Assembly: GCA_938045445.1 (NCBI GenBank)
Contig: CALIMM010000015.1
Coordinates: forward strand, 1-64,000
Length of the DNA: 64,000 bases
From: an uncultured Candidatus Saccharibacteria bacterium
GTDB taxonomy: Bacteria > Patescibacteriota > Saccharimonadia > Saccharimonadales > Saccharimonadaceae
Direction of reading: 5' to 3'
Part shown: in pieces, positions 44,033-52,600 of the stretch
Layout of the letters: each line of letters begins with the position of its first letter
Numbering within the stretch: position 1 is the stretch's first letter
The notes under the pieces: model-generated
Told to the model about the DNA's origin: nothing
The model's database searches: none
Seen by the model: the letters and a program-made list of their open reading frames with translations, nothing else
Made by a program: the position numbers and the translations under genes

Positions 44033-44338
44033 ATGAAAGCAGTCATTCAGCTTGGCGGCAAGCAGTATCTCGTCGCCGAAAAAGAGACCCTCCTGGTGGA
44101 CCGCCTCCCGGACGGCACAAAAGCGCTCGAAGCCGATGCACTCCTGACCATCGATGGCGAGACGACCACTGTTGGTACGCCGCACGTTGCAGGCGTCAAG
44201 GTCAAGGCTGAGGTCGTAGAAGCGCTCGTTAAGGGCGACAAAATCCGCGTCATTCGCTACAAAGCCAAAAAGCGCGTCCACAAAGAGCGTGGCCATCGCC
44301 AGCAATACAGCCGCATTATGATCACATCGATCAAATAA
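44033..44338 (+). CDS. rplU: 50S ribosomal protein L21
   Basis: A 101-aa bL21: MKAVIQLGGKQYLVAEKETL and GDKIRVIRYKAKKRVHKERG, RQQYSRIMI. Start at 44033 after AAGGA. The usual partner rpmA (L27) does not follow. A terminator comes 30 bp later. Confidence 0.95.
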   Translation: MKAVIQLGGKQYLVAEKETLLVDRLPDGTKALEADALLTIDGETTTVGTPHVAGVKVKAEVVEALVKGDKIRVIRYKAKKRVHKERGHRQQYSRIMITSIK

Positions 44339-44367
44339 TCACGGTGTATTGAGCAATAGCAACAAGA

Positions 44368-44397
44368 AACCACCCAACTGATGGGTGGTTTTTGGTT
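44368..44397 (+). terminator. Intrinsic terminator after rplU
   Basis: AACCACCC aactgat GGGTGGTT followed by TTTGG. Confidence 0.85.
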
Positions 44398-44563
44398 CTA
44401 AAGCTACGTGAACTGATCGCCACGGCAGAGTACAGGGAGCTATATTAGAATTATTCTGAATATGGTATAAAATTGTTCATTTGTTCACCTCTGTTATTTG
44501 CCTTGGAGTATGCTTCTATAGTATGCTAAGAGGGACGTATATCTAACAAACAGAGGGAACAAC

Positions 44564-45250
44564 ATGACATACAACACACCACCCCGCGCGGGCGATGCTT
44601 TGCATCTCCCGTCACACGCAACCAATACTGGCGCTGAGCTTGCACCGCCAGGCCAGCACGAGCAGCCGGGCTTATTGGCTGAGCAGCTCACCGCAGTCGT
44701 CCAGGATATTATTACTACCCAGTATAGAAGTGCGCGCCGACGTGGTGCGGCTGACCGGCAGCGCTACGACGGTGGTGAGGTGCGCAGTGTATACTTTGGC
44801 CACAAAACTGATAGTGGGCAGCGCCTCACCCTGAGTGCCCGGGCTGCTTTGGATGATGATGGCCGGGTGCGCGACCCGTATATTATTATGCATGAGGTGG
44901 ACGAAGATGGCATATACACTGGCAAGGTGCGGTTGTATTGTCTCGATACGACTAGCCACAGCAACACATTACTGGCTGATCCACAGATATTTTGCTATGA
45001 GCACGATACTGCCGATACAGATGATGCATTTGTACCAATAGATAAAGCACAGTCAACAGAGGTAGATGGCCAAGAACTGGCCGAGGTGTGTGCACTACTC
45101 CAGCACGCGACAGTCCAGTCGCCAGAACATTACGCTCACCAAGCGCTCAACAAGGTGCGTAGCATGCTGCCATGGCATGAGCGCTGGGGGTTAACGGCTA
45201 TACATATTGCAGAACAAATGGCAAAGCGTGCATTGCAGTTGGTAGGATAG
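44564..45250 (+). CDS. Hypothetical protein
   Basis: A 228-aa soluble protein. The N-terminal 40 residues are Pro/Gly/His-rich (HLPSHATNTGAELAPPGQHE). Strand-rich centre (VRSVYFGHKTDSGQRLTLSA, IMHEVDEDGIYTGKVRLY). Helical C-terminus (AIHIAEQMAKRALQL). No family recognised. It ends 7 bp from the convergent prmC. Confidence 0.68.
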   Translation: MTYNTPPRAGDALHLPSHATNTGAELAPPGQHEQPGLLAEQLTAVVQDIITTQYRSARRRGAADRQRYDGGEVRSVYFGHKTDSGQRLTLSARAALDDDGRVRDPYIIMHEVDEDGIYTGKVRLYCLDTTSHSNTLLADPQIFCYEHDTADTDDAFVPIDKAQSTEVDGQELAEVCALLQHATVQSPEHYAHQALNKVRSMLPWHERWGLTAIHIAEQMAKRALQLVG

Positions 45251-45257
45251 CTTATCG

Positions 45258-46091
45258 CTATTTTGTGAAGGCCAGCGCATACCCCTCGCTCCGCATATGA
45301 GTGAGCTGGTGCACGGCGGCGCGCACGATGATGCGTGAGTGCTGGCAGGGGTCGGCCTCGAGGATGAGCAGACCGCTGGGCGCGAGCCATTGCTCCGTCT
45401 GAGCGAGGAGGGTAGAGATGAGGGCGAGCCCATCGTCCTCGGCAAAGAGTGCCAGGGTTGGCTCGTGCGCTGTCTCGCGGTCGTCGCGCTGCCAGGTGGG
45501 ATCGACGTAGGGGAGATTGGCAAGAATGACATCATAGCGCTGCTGCGCTGCCGCGAGGAGGTCGCTCTGGATGAATTTAACAGAGGTAGCGCCGTGCTGC
45601 TGCGCGTTGCGCTGAGCGATGGTGAGGGCCTCTGGGCTGATATCGTACGCATCAACTTGGCACTGTGAGAGCTCGAGCTGTGCTGTGATGGCGAGAATGC
45701 CGCTGCCAGTGCCAACATCAGCAATGGTGCGCTGGGTGGGCTGGATGAGCTGCAGCAGGAGGGCAATCATCTGCTCTGTCTCGGGCCGGGGCACCAGCAC
45801 AGCGGGCAAAACGACGAAATCGCGCCCATAGAATTCTTTGTACCCCACCAGGTAGGCCAGTGGCTCATGCTGGAGGCGGCGGGTAAGGAGCTGCTCCACC
45901 TGCATCTGGTGTGCCTGTGAGAGTACGCTATCGCCGTGGGCATGAAGCCAGTGTCGAGGCCGCTGTAGCACATGGCTCAGCAAGAGCTCACTATCGAGCC
46001 GGCTGCTAGCAATACCAGCTGTCCGCAGCTGGGCAGCCGCCGCAGCAAGCCACGTATCGACAGAGGTAGGTAAGGAGGTTGAGTGACGCAT
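45258..46091 (-). CDS. prmC: Release-factor glutamine methyltransferase
   Basis: Methylates the Gln of the GGQ motif in RF1 (prfA is at 59148). A 277-aa protein: AdoMet motif I ADVGTGSGILAI, and motif IV ILANLPYVDP, the NPPY-type motif as NLPY. N-terminal domain has HGDSVLSQ then EPLAYLVGYKEFYGRDFVV. Start 46091 is chosen because TATAAT lies exactly 6 nt before it (leaderless). An upstream ATG at 46112 overlaps the promoter. Confidence 0.92.
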   Translation of the reverse strand: MRHSTSLPTSVDTWLAAAAAQLRTAGIASSRLDSELLLSHVLQRPRHWLHAHGDSVLSQAHQMQVEQLLTRRLQHEPLAYLVGYKEFYGRDFVVLPAVLVPRPETEQMIALLLQLIQPTQRTIADVGTGSGILAITAQLELSQCQVDAYDISPEALTIAQRNAQQHGATSVKFIQSDLLAAAQQRYDVILANLPYVDPTWQRDDRETAHEPTLALFAEDDGLALISTLLAQTEQWLAPSGLLILEADPCQHSRIIVRAAVHQLTHMRSEGYALAFTK

Positions 46092-46212
46092 TAACGCATT
46101 ATATTGTAGCATAGTGGCGATGGTGTAGATGGGGTGATAATGATTCTACGACACACCAATATGCTGCTACGGTTGGTGCTCTACTGTATTGCTCTTGATC
46201 TCCTACGCCCTC

Positions 46213-46381
46213 TTGCTTTCTTCCCCCATTCTATGGTACTATGGTAGCTGTAATTTATTACGTAATAGCAACTCATCCCAGGACGAATTGGTAAGTCTTG
46301 GCTAGCAAAGTGTGTAGCCACGCAGCGCTGGTGCCAAGATACTGCTAGTCGCCGGGGATTTTACATGGGAGCAAGAGGGCA
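46213..46381 (+). promoter_or_regulatory. Promoter and folded leader of the ribosomal protein operon
   Basis: TTGCTT (46213), 18 nt, TACTAT (46237-46242) starts a leader of about 130 nt before rplC. In it TCTTGGC pairs with GCCAAGA and, overlapping, CTAGCA pairs with TGCTAG. The two helices cannot both form in a simple way (a pseudoknot or a switch). In other bacteria this leader binds L4 and controls the S10 operon. No S10 gene is present. Confidence 0.5.
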
Positions 46382-46993
46382 ATGAAAGCACTTCTCGGTA
46401 CCAAGATTGGTATGACCCAAATCATCAGCCAGGATGGCACGACGATTCCTGTCACGCTTATCCAGGCTGGGCCTGTCGCTGCGACTCAGGTCAAGTCCGT
46501 CGAGACAGACGGCTACAACGCAGTGCAGGTGGCGTATGGTGCGGGTAAGAACCTGAGCAAGGCCGTGGCTGGGCATGTGAAGCCAGCCGGTGTCACCCCG
46601 AAGCATATTCGGGAATTTCGTGTCGATGACCTTGGCGATGTCAAGGTGGGCGACACATGGAGCGTTACGGAGTTTGCGCTCGGCGATGTCGTGGATGTCA
46701 CGGGCATCAGCAAGGGTAAAGGTTGGGCCGGTACGATCAAACGGCACAACTTTAAGCGCCACCGCAAAACCCACGGTGGTAAGGGCAACACGCGTAAGGT
46801 CGGTTCGATCGGTAGCATGTACCCACAAAAGATTTTCAAAGGGAAGCGCATGGCAGGCCAGATGGGCCATGAGCGCGTCACCGTTAAGAATCTGACGGTT
46901 GAGTTTATCTCGGCTGAGGATAACTTGATTGGTGTCAAAGGCGCTGTCCCAGGCCCCAAGAAGGGCTTAATTATCCTAGGAGGTGCTAAGTAA
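46382..46993 (+). CDS. rplC: 50S ribosomal protein L3
   Basis: First gene of the operon. A 203-aa uL3: MKALLGTKIGMTQIISQDGT, SKGKGWAGTIKRHNFKRHRK with the long loop reaching the peptidyl transferase centre, RMAGQMGHERVTVKNL. S10, normally just upstream, is absent and replaced by the leader. Confidence 0.96.
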   Translation: MKALLGTKIGMTQIISQDGTTIPVTLIQAGPVAATQVKSVETDGYNAVQVAYGAGKNLSKAVAGHVKPAGVTPKHIREFRVDDLGDVKVGDTWSVTEFALGDVVDVTGISKGKGWAGTIKRHNFKRHRKTHGGKGNTRKVGSIGSMYPQKIFKGKRMAGQMGHERVTVKNLTVEFISAEDNLIGVKGAVPGPKKGLIILGGAK

Positions 46994-47613
46994 TGGCTGA
47001 ATCTACCAAGCCAGCAAAAGCAACCTTGCCAATGAGCGTCTTCGGCGTCGATGTGCCGAACCACGAGCTGCTCAAGCTCGCATACGACGCGTTCTTGGCA
47101 AACGCCCGCCAGGCAAGTGCAACCACCTTGCAGCGGGGCGAAGTCCGCGGTGGTGGCAAGAAGCCATGGCGGCAGAAGGGCACTGGCCGAGCTCGCTTCG
47201 GCAGTATCCGTAACCCAATTTGGCGGGGCGGTGGTGTGGTCTTTGGCCCACGCGGCAACGAGAACTACCGCAAGAAGCTATCCAAGACCAGCAAACGTGT
47301 CGCCATCCGCCAAGCTCTCACACTGGCTCACCAGGCTGGCAAGATTCAGGTCTTGCCTTTTGAGGACAAGGTAACTGGCAAGACCAAAGACGCTGCGACG
47401 TTTCTCCGCCAGTTCAAGCTCGAGCGCAAAGTGCTGCTCGTCGCTGGCGAGAAGTCGCCCGAGCTGATTCGCTCCACCGCCAACCTTCAGCAGGTGCTGG
47501 CTGTGAGTGCGATGTATCTCAATGTCTATTACATTCTTAATGCCGACCATATCGTCCTGTCGCCTCAGGCGCTGGATGTTATTACGGCGTGGCTCGCACA
47601 GGAGGACAAATAA
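46993..47613 (+). CDS. rplD: 50S ribosomal protein L4
   Basis: A 206-aa uL4: GEVRGGGKKPWRQKGTGRAR, FGSIRNPIWRGGGVVFGPRG form the extended tunnel loop, and the C-terminus (VLSPQALDVITAWL) is family-like. Its ATG overlaps the L3 stop by one base (TAATG). In enterobacteria L4 autoregulates this operon. Confidence 0.96.
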   Translation: MAESTKPAKATLPMSVFGVDVPNHELLKLAYDAFLANARQASATTLQRGEVRGGGKKPWRQKGTGRARFGSIRNPIWRGGGVVFGPRGNENYRKKLSKTSKRVAIRQALTLAHQAGKIQVLPFEDKVTGKTKDAATFLRQFKLERKVLLVAGEKSPELIRSTANLQQVLAVSAMYLNVYYILNADHIVLSPQALDVITAWLAQEDK

Positions 47614-47949
47614 ATGCAACTCGTATTAGTCACTCCCCGCGCCACCGAAAAATCCTACCGGCTCATCACGAGCCAAAACACCTACATCTTTGATGTGCCG
47701 CTGTCGGCTAACAAGCAGCAGATCGCTGCGGCTGTCGAAGCGCAATATGACGGCACCAAGGTAGCCAATGTTACTACCGCCGTGCAAAGCGGCAAAGCTA
47801 TTCGCTACAGCCGAGGCAAGCGCCGCTACCCGGGCACCACACATCGCCGCGACAGCAAAAAGGCGTACGTGCGCCTAAGTGAAGGCGAGATTAAGGTGTT
47901 TGAGACCGAAGAGCAACAGCCGCAAACAGAGCAGAAGGAGGATAAGTAA
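47614..47949 (+). CDS. rplW: 50S ribosomal protein L23
   Basis: A 111-aa uL23 at the tunnel exit: PRATEKSYRLITSQNTYIFD, VPLSANKQQIAAAVEAQYDG. A short Glu/Gln-rich tail (EEQQPQTEQKED) extends the usual length. Starts on the base after L4 ends. Confidence 0.95.
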   Translation: MQLVLVTPRATEKSYRLITSQNTYIFDVPLSANKQQIAAAVEAQYDGTKVANVTTAVQSGKAIRYSRGKRRYPGTTHRRDSKKAYVRLSEGEIKVFETEEQQPQTEQKEDK

Positions 47950-48785
47950 TGCCGATTAAGCAGTACAACCCAACCACTCCCGCCCGCCGCGGCATGACAT
48001 CGCAAGATTTGAGCGATGTGACGACTCGCAAGCCACTCAAGAGCCTTATCAAGGCTGGCAAGCAAAAGGCTGGCCGCAATAACACGGGTAAGATCACCGT
48101 CCGGCATCGTGGTGGTGGTGTCAAGCGGCACTACCGCTTGCTCGACCATCGCTTGGCTGCTGGCTTGACGCTGACGGTAGAGGAGATCGAGTACGATCCA
48201 AACCGCAGTGCACGGATTGCCCGCGTCAAGGATCAGCACGGCCTCTACCACTACATCTTGGCTGACACCCAAATGACCAAGGGCAAGGTGCTCCAGACTG
48301 GTGCCGATGCGCCAATCGAGGCGAGCAACCGCATGCCACTGGCCAACATCCCGGTTGGTAGCCAGATCTACGCCATCGAGATCAACCACGGTAAGGGTGC
48401 TCAAATGGTACGCAGCGCTGGTACTAAAGCGCAGCTTATGGCTAAGGAAGACGGCTATGCCATGGTGCGGATGCCTAGCGGTGAGGTGCGTAAGTTCCGC
48501 CTCGAGTGCGAAGCCAGCATTGGTGTGGTGGGCAACGTCCAGCACCAGAATGTTAAGCTTGGCTCGGCCGGTCGCCGTCGCCGCATGGGGTGGCGCCCAA
48601 GTGTCCATGGTAAGGCTATGAACCCGGCCGATCACCCAATGGGTGGTGGTGAAGGCAAGACGGGCCCTGGCCGCATCCCGAAGACGCCATGGGGTAAGCC
48701 AGCAATTGGCTTCAAGACCCGCCGCCGCAAATCAACCAATAAGATGATTGTCCGCAGTCGTCACGAAGCTAAGAGGAAGAGGTAG
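47949..48785 (+). CDS. rplB: 50S ribosomal protein L2
   Basis: A 278-aa uL2: KQYNPTTPARRGMTSQDLS, VRHRGGGVKRHYRLLD, and the highly conserved MNPADHPMGGGEGKTGPGRI near the peptidyl transferase centre with its His. One-base overlap with L23. Confidence 0.97.
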   Translation: MPIKQYNPTTPARRGMTSQDLSDVTTRKPLKSLIKAGKQKAGRNNTGKITVRHRGGGVKRHYRLLDHRLAAGLTLTVEEIEYDPNRSARIARVKDQHGLYHYILADTQMTKGKVLQTGADAPIEASNRMPLANIPVGSQIYAIEINHGKGAQMVRSAGTKAQLMAKEDGYAMVRMPSGEVRKFRLECEASIGVVGNVQHQNVKLGSAGRRRRMGWRPSVHGKAMNPADHPMGGGEGKTGPGRIPKTPWGKPAIGFKTRRRKSTNKMIVRSRHEAKRKR

Positions 48786-48788
48786 TCT

Positions 48789-49055
48789 ATGAGTCGTTCA
48801 CTCAAAAAAGGCCCATTCGTCGACGCGAAGCTTGCCAAAAAAGTGGCAGCGCTGAAAGTTGGCGACCGCACCGTGATAAAGACCTGGGCCCGCAGCAGCA
48901 CGATCACACCAGAGATGGTGGGGTTCACCTTTGCGGTGCACAATGGTCGGGTGCATGTGCCGGTGCTGATTACAGAAAACATGGTTGGCCACAAGCTCGG
49001 TGAGTTTAGCCCAACCCGTAAGTTCCGCAAGCACGGTGGAAAGGATAAGAAGTAA
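48789..49055 (+). CDS. rpsS: 30S ribosomal protein S19
   Basis: An 88-aa uS19: MSRSLKKGPFVDAKLAKKVA, WARSSTITPEMVGFTFAVHN, GHKLGEFSPTRKFRKHGGKD. 3 bp after L2, one-base overlap with L22. Confidence 0.97.
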   Translation: MSRSLKKGPFVDAKLAKKVAALKVGDRTVIKTWARSSTITPEMVGFTFAVHNGRVHVPVLITENMVGHKLGEFSPTRKFRKHGGKDKK

Positions 49056-49489
49056 TGGCCGCATCACAGACACAACAGGGGTCGAGCGATGCACCAGCCA
49101 TCGTTCGGGCGCACATCAAGGGTATAGACCAGACCCCGCGCAAGGTTAGCATTGTTGCTAGCCTGGTGCGTGGCCGCAGTGTGGCCGATGCACTGGTCAT
49201 TCTTGATCACACCCCGCGCCGCGCTGCATTGCCCGTCAAGAAGGCAATCGCCAGCGCCCAAGCCAACGCCATCAACAACCATGGCCTTGACCCACGCAGT
49301 TTGCACATCCATAGCCTTAGCGTGACTGCTGGCCCACGTCTGCGCCGCTACAAGCCGGCCAGCCGCGGCCGGGCTCAGCCATTCCAGAAGCGCTCGAGCC
49401 ATATCTTGGTTGAGGTGAGTGGTGTGGAGAAGCAGGTCAAGAAGGCACCCGCCAAAGCAACCGATACAGCCAAGAAAGGAGACAACTAA
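49055..49489 (+). CDS. rplV: 50S ribosomal protein L22
   Basis: A 144-aa uL22: IDQTPRKVSIVASLVRGRSV, ALVILDHTPRRAALPVKKAI, and the beta hairpin GPRLRRYKPASRGRAQPFQK lining the tunnel. Ends directly before rpsC. Confidence 0.96.
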   Translation: MAASQTQQGSSDAPAIVRAHIKGIDQTPRKVSIVASLVRGRSVADALVILDHTPRRAALPVKKAIASAQANAINNHGLDPRSLHIHSLSVTAGPRLRRYKPASRGRAQPFQKRSSHILVEVSGVEKQVKKAPAKATDTAKKGDN

Positions 49490-50131
49490 ATGGGCCAAAA
49501 AGTAAACCCAGTCAGTTTCCGCCTCCAAGTCCACAAAAACTGGAGCTCGCGTTGGTTTGGCCAAAACAAGCGCGACTTTGCGGCTTGGTTGGCAGAAGAC
49601 ATCAAAATCCGTGAGCTGATTGAAGCTCGCTATGCAAGCCGGCCAACGATCGACCGGATCGAGATTGAGCGCAGCCCAAACCAGATTACCATTGCGATTC
49701 ACACCGCCAAGGCTGGTGTGGTGATTGGCCGCGGTGGGGCTGGCGTGACAGAGCTCAAGCGGCAGATCGAGAAGATCACCAGCTTGCCAGTACGTATTAA
49801 TATTGAGGAGGTTCGTCGGCCAGAGCTCAGCGCCAAGCTGGTGTCGGAGAACATCGCTCGCCAGCTCGAGCGCCGGGCCAACTTCCGCCGCGCCGTCAAG
49901 ATGGCTGCCCAGAACACTATGAATAGTGGTGCAAAGGGTATCCGTATTGAGGTAGCCGGCCGGCTTAACAATGCCGAGATGGCGCGCCGCGAGAAGGTCA
50001 TCGAGGGCTCGGTGCCACTGCACACCTTGCGGGCCGATATCGACTTCCATACTGCACGGGCCAACTGCCCTGGCGTTGGTATTGTCGGCGTCAAGGTCTG
50101 GATCTATAAGGGTGAAAGGAGTGCGAAGTAA
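49490..50131 (+). CDS. rpsC: 30S ribosomal protein S3
   Basis: A 213-aa uS3: MGQKVNPVSFRLQVHKNWSS, KH domain VVIGRGGAGVTELKRQIEKI, and C-terminal domain VAGRLNNAEMARREKVIEGS, LHTLRADIDFHTARA. One-base overlap with L16. Confidence 0.96.
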   Translation: MGQKVNPVSFRLQVHKNWSSRWFGQNKRDFAAWLAEDIKIRELIEARYASRPTIDRIEIERSPNQITIAIHTAKAGVVIGRGGAGVTELKRQIEKITSLPVRINIEEVRRPELSAKLVSENIARQLERRANFRRAVKMAAQNTMNSGAKGIRIEVAGRLNNAEMARREKVIEGSVPLHTLRADIDFHTARANCPGVGIVGVKVWIYKGERSAK

Positions 50132-50544
50132 TGTTGCTACCAAAGAAAACAAAATTTCGCAAAGTCCGCATTGGTAAGAACCGAGGCAACGCCACACGAG
50201 GCAACTACATTGCCTTTGGTGACTATGGCCTGCAGAGCCTGAGCAACGAGCGTATCACAAGCCGCCAGATCGAGGCAGCTCGTCAGGCAATGACCCGCTA
50301 CGTCAAGCGTGGTGGTAAGATCTGGATCCGTATCTTTCCACACACCCCGGTGAGCCGCAAGCCACTGGGCCTCAAGATGGGTGGTGGTAAGGGTAACCCT
50401 GAGTTCTTTGTTGCGAAGGTCAAGAATGGCACGGTGATGTTTGAGATGAAGGGTGTGCCAGAGGATGTCGCCCGCGAAGCAATGCGCCTGGCAAGCCACA
50501 AGCTGCCCGTCAAGACACGCTTTATTAAGAAAGAGGAGGCCTAG
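50131..50544 (+). CDS. rplP: 50S ribosomal protein L16
   Basis: A 137-aa uL16: MLLPKKTKFRKVRIGKNRGN, ITSRQIEAARQAMTRYVKRG, GGKIWIRIFPHTPVSRKPLG with GKGNPEFFVAKVKNGTVMFE. Normal length. Confidence 0.97.
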   Translation: MLLPKKTKFRKVRIGKNRGNATRGNYIAFGDYGLQSLSNERITSRQIEAARQAMTRYVKRGGKIWIRIFPHTPVSRKPLGLKMGGGKGNPEFFVAKVKNGTVMFEMKGVPEDVAREAMRLASHKLPVKTRFIKKEEA

Positions 50545-50546
50545 CG

Positions 50547-50750
50547 ATGGCAGAGAATGCAGTCCCTGCAACAGAGGTCAAGAGCCTCGAGACACTCCAG
50601 CAAGAGCTGGCTGCCAAGCGCGCCGACCTGCTTGAGGCCCAGCGTGGCCACCGGGCAGGTGAGCTCGCCAATCCGCGGATCCTTGGTGTATATCGCCGAG
50701 AGATTGCGCAGATACTAACGGAAATTAATCAGCGGAAAGGAACAAACTAA
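50547..50750 (+). CDS. rpmC: 50S ribosomal protein L29
   Basis: A 67-aa uL29: KSLETLQQELAAKRADLLEA, then LANPRILGVYRREIAQILTE. Two helices as expected. 2 bp after L16, one-base overlap with S17. Its coding sequence contains one of the ACAGAGGT octamers. Confidence 0.93.
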   Translation: MAENAVPATEVKSLETLQQELAAKRADLLEAQRGHRAGELANPRILGVYRREIAQILTEINQRKGTN

Positions 50751-51040
50751 TGGCCAAGACATTGACCGGCGTTGTTTCCTCGGCCGCGGGCAACAAGACC
50801 ATCACGGTGACCGTGACCAGCCGCGAAACACACCCTATTTACGGCAAGCAATACACCGTCACCCGTAAGTATGCTGCTCACGACGAGACAAACGATGCCA
50901 ATGTTGGTGATACGGTGCGGGTCATTGAGACACGCCCGATCAGCAAGCGCAAAGCATTTCGGCTCGATGCTGTGCTCAAGCGCTCGCAGGGCTCGGTGGA
51001 GCTCAAGAATGATGACGCAGGCGAAGAGGAGGCAGCATGA
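50750..51040 (+). CDS. rpsQ: 30S ribosomal protein S17
   Basis: A 96-aa uS17: LTGVVSSAAGNKTITVTVTS, HPIYGKQYTVTRKYAAHDET, GDTVRVIETRPISKRKAFRL. An acidic tail (NDDAGEEEAA). Overlaps rplN by 4 bp. Confidence 0.95.
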   Translation: MAKTLTGVVSSAAGNKTITVTVTSRETHPIYGKQYTVTRKYAAHDETNDANVGDTVRVIETRPISKRKAFRLDAVLKRSQGSVELKNDDAGEEEAA

Positions 51041-51405
51041 TCCAGCAAGAATCTCGCCTTAAGGTAACAGACAACAGTGGTGCAAAGTCTATTCTGTGCA
51101 TCCGCGTGCTGGGTGGCACTCGGCGTCGCTACGCCCGGGTGGGTGATGTGATTGTCGCCAGCGTCAAAGACGCCAGCCCGACTGGCAACGTCAAGAAGAA
51201 GTCTATCGTTAAGGCAGTGGTGGTACGCACCCGCGACCAGATCCGCCGCAAAGATGGCAGCACCATCTGCTTCGACGATAACGCTGCCGTTATTATCAAC
51301 GACGACAAAACACCCAAGGCAACTCGTGTCTTTGGCCCTGTGCCACGCGAATTGCGCGACCTTGGCTATAGCAAGATCATTAGCTTGGCACCGGAGGTAC
51401 TCTAA
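51037..51405 (+). CDS. rplN: 50S ribosomal protein L14
   Basis: A 122-aa uL14, full length: MIQQESRLKVTDNSGAKSIL, RVLGGTRRRYARVGDVIVAS, GSTICFDDNAAVIINDDKTP, TRVFGPVPRELRD. Confidence 0.97.
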   Translation: MIQQESRLKVTDNSGAKSILCIRVLGGTRRRYARVGDVIVASVKDASPTGNVKKKSIVKAVVVRTRDQIRRKDGSTICFDDNAAVIINDDKTPKATRVFGPVPRELRDLGYSKIISLAPEVL

Positions 51406-51728
51406 TGGCACAGCGCATCAAAAAAGACGATATCGTCAAGATCATCAGTGGTGACGACAAAGGCACGACGGGCAAAGTGCTGGCCGTTAACCCCGCTCAG
51501 CAGACTGCATTGGTCGAGGGTGTGGGGCTGCGACACCGCCATGTCAAGCCAAGTCAGCTTAACCCACGTGGTGGTACCAAGGAGATTCATGTGCCGGTGC
51601 CACTGAGTAAGCTCGCTCTAGTTGTCGACGAAGCAGCTGGCACGACGAGCCGCATTGGCTATACTATTAATGCTGAGGGCGCTAAGGTACGCGTCGCTCG
51701 GCAACTGAACAACAAGGAGGTCAACTAA
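51405..51728 (+). CDS. rplX: 50S ribosomal protein L24
   Basis: A 107-aa uL24: KOW motif IKKDDIVKIISGDDKGTTGK and VEGVGLRHRHVKPSQLNPRG. One-base overlaps on both sides. Confidence 0.95.
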   Translation: MAQRIKKDDIVKIISGDDKGTTGKVLAVNPAQQTALVEGVGLRHRHVKPSQLNPRGGTKEIHVPVPLSKLALVVDEAAGTTSRIGYTINAEGAKVRVARQLNNKEVN

Positions 51729-52309
51729 TGGCGAAGGCAACTGCATCCGCCGCTCCGACTCCTCGCTTGAAAGCCTTGTATCTGGATCAATACCGCAAGG
51801 AACTCCAGGCCGAATTAGCCTTGAGCAATGTGCACCAAGTGCCTAGGCTCGAGAAGATTGTGGTCAGCGCAGGAATCGGCAAGCACAAAGAAGACAAGCG
51901 CTACCACCAACTGGTACGCAATACTATTACTAAGATCACTGGTCAAGCGCCAGTTGATCGCTTGGCTAAGAAGTCGATCGCTGGCTTCAAGATCCGTGCT
52001 GGCATGGGTGCACCGATTGGTGTGAGTGTGACGCTGCGCGGCGCTCGGATGTACGAATTCCTCGACCGGCTGGTTAATGTTAGCCTGCCGCGGGTGCGCG
52101 ACTTCCACGGCGTGGGGAGCAAGTTCGACAAGGGTGGCAACTACAACCTTGGCATTACCGACCAGAGTATTTTCCCCGAGCTCACCTTTGAGGAGACGCA
52201 GATCGTTCATGGCCTCCAGGTGACGATTGCCATCGAGCAGGGTAGCCCAGCCGCGAGCCGGGCACTGCTGGAGAAGTTTGGTCTGCCGTTTGAGAAGGAG
52301 GGGAAATAG
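51728..52309 (+). CDS. rplE: 50S ribosomal protein L5
   Basis: A 193-aa uL5: VPRLEKIVVSAGIGKHKEDK, KKSIAGFKIRAGMGAPIGVS, VTLRGARMYEFLDRLVNVSL, PRVRDFHGVGSKFDKGGNYN, LGITDQSIFPE. Binds 5S rRNA. Confidence 0.96.
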   Translation: MAKATASAAPTPRLKALYLDQYRKELQAELALSNVHQVPRLEKIVVSAGIGKHKEDKRYHQLVRNTITKITGQAPVDRLAKKSIAGFKIRAGMGAPIGVSVTLRGARMYEFLDRLVNVSLPRVRDFHGVGSKFDKGGNYNLGITDQSIFPELTFEETQIVHGLQVTIAIEQGSPAASRALLEKFGLPFEKEGK

Positions 52310-52312
52310 CGT

Positions 52313-52582
52313 ATGGCTAAGAAATCAATGATTGCACGCGATCGCAAACGCCAAAAGATGATCGAGAAATTCGCTGCCAAGCGCGCTGAGCTCAAGGCGG
52401 CGGGCGACCTCGACGGCCTGCAAAAGCTGCCGCGCAACTCCAGCCCAACCCGCTGGAAGAACCGCGACACCCTCAGTGGCCGGCCACGTGGTTATATGCG
52501 CCGCTTTGGCCTGAGCCGCATTAACTTCCGCGAGAAGGCATCGAAGGGCGAAATCCCAGGCATTACAAAGAGCAGTTGGTAA
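52313..52582 (+). CDS. rpsN: 30S ribosomal protein S14, cysteine-free type
   Basis: An 89-aa uS14 of the longer C-minus (zinc-independent) type: MAKKSMIARDRKRQKMIEKF, LPRNSSPTRWKNRDTLSGRP, RGYMRRFGLSRINFREKASK. There is no CxxC pair. The zinc-binding short form used by many Gram-positives is not present in the window. Confidence 0.95.
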   Translation: MAKKSMIARDRKRQKMIEKFAAKRAELKAAGDLDGLQKLPRNSSPTRWKNRDTLSGRPRGYMRRFGLSRINFREKASKGEIPGITKSSW

Positions 52583-52600
52583 CGGAAAGGAGATAGAGTT

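Noticed and set aside
49064..50197. A 377-codon minus-strand frame across rplV-rpsC
   Set aside because: Antisense to two certain ribosomal protein genes, with no start signal.
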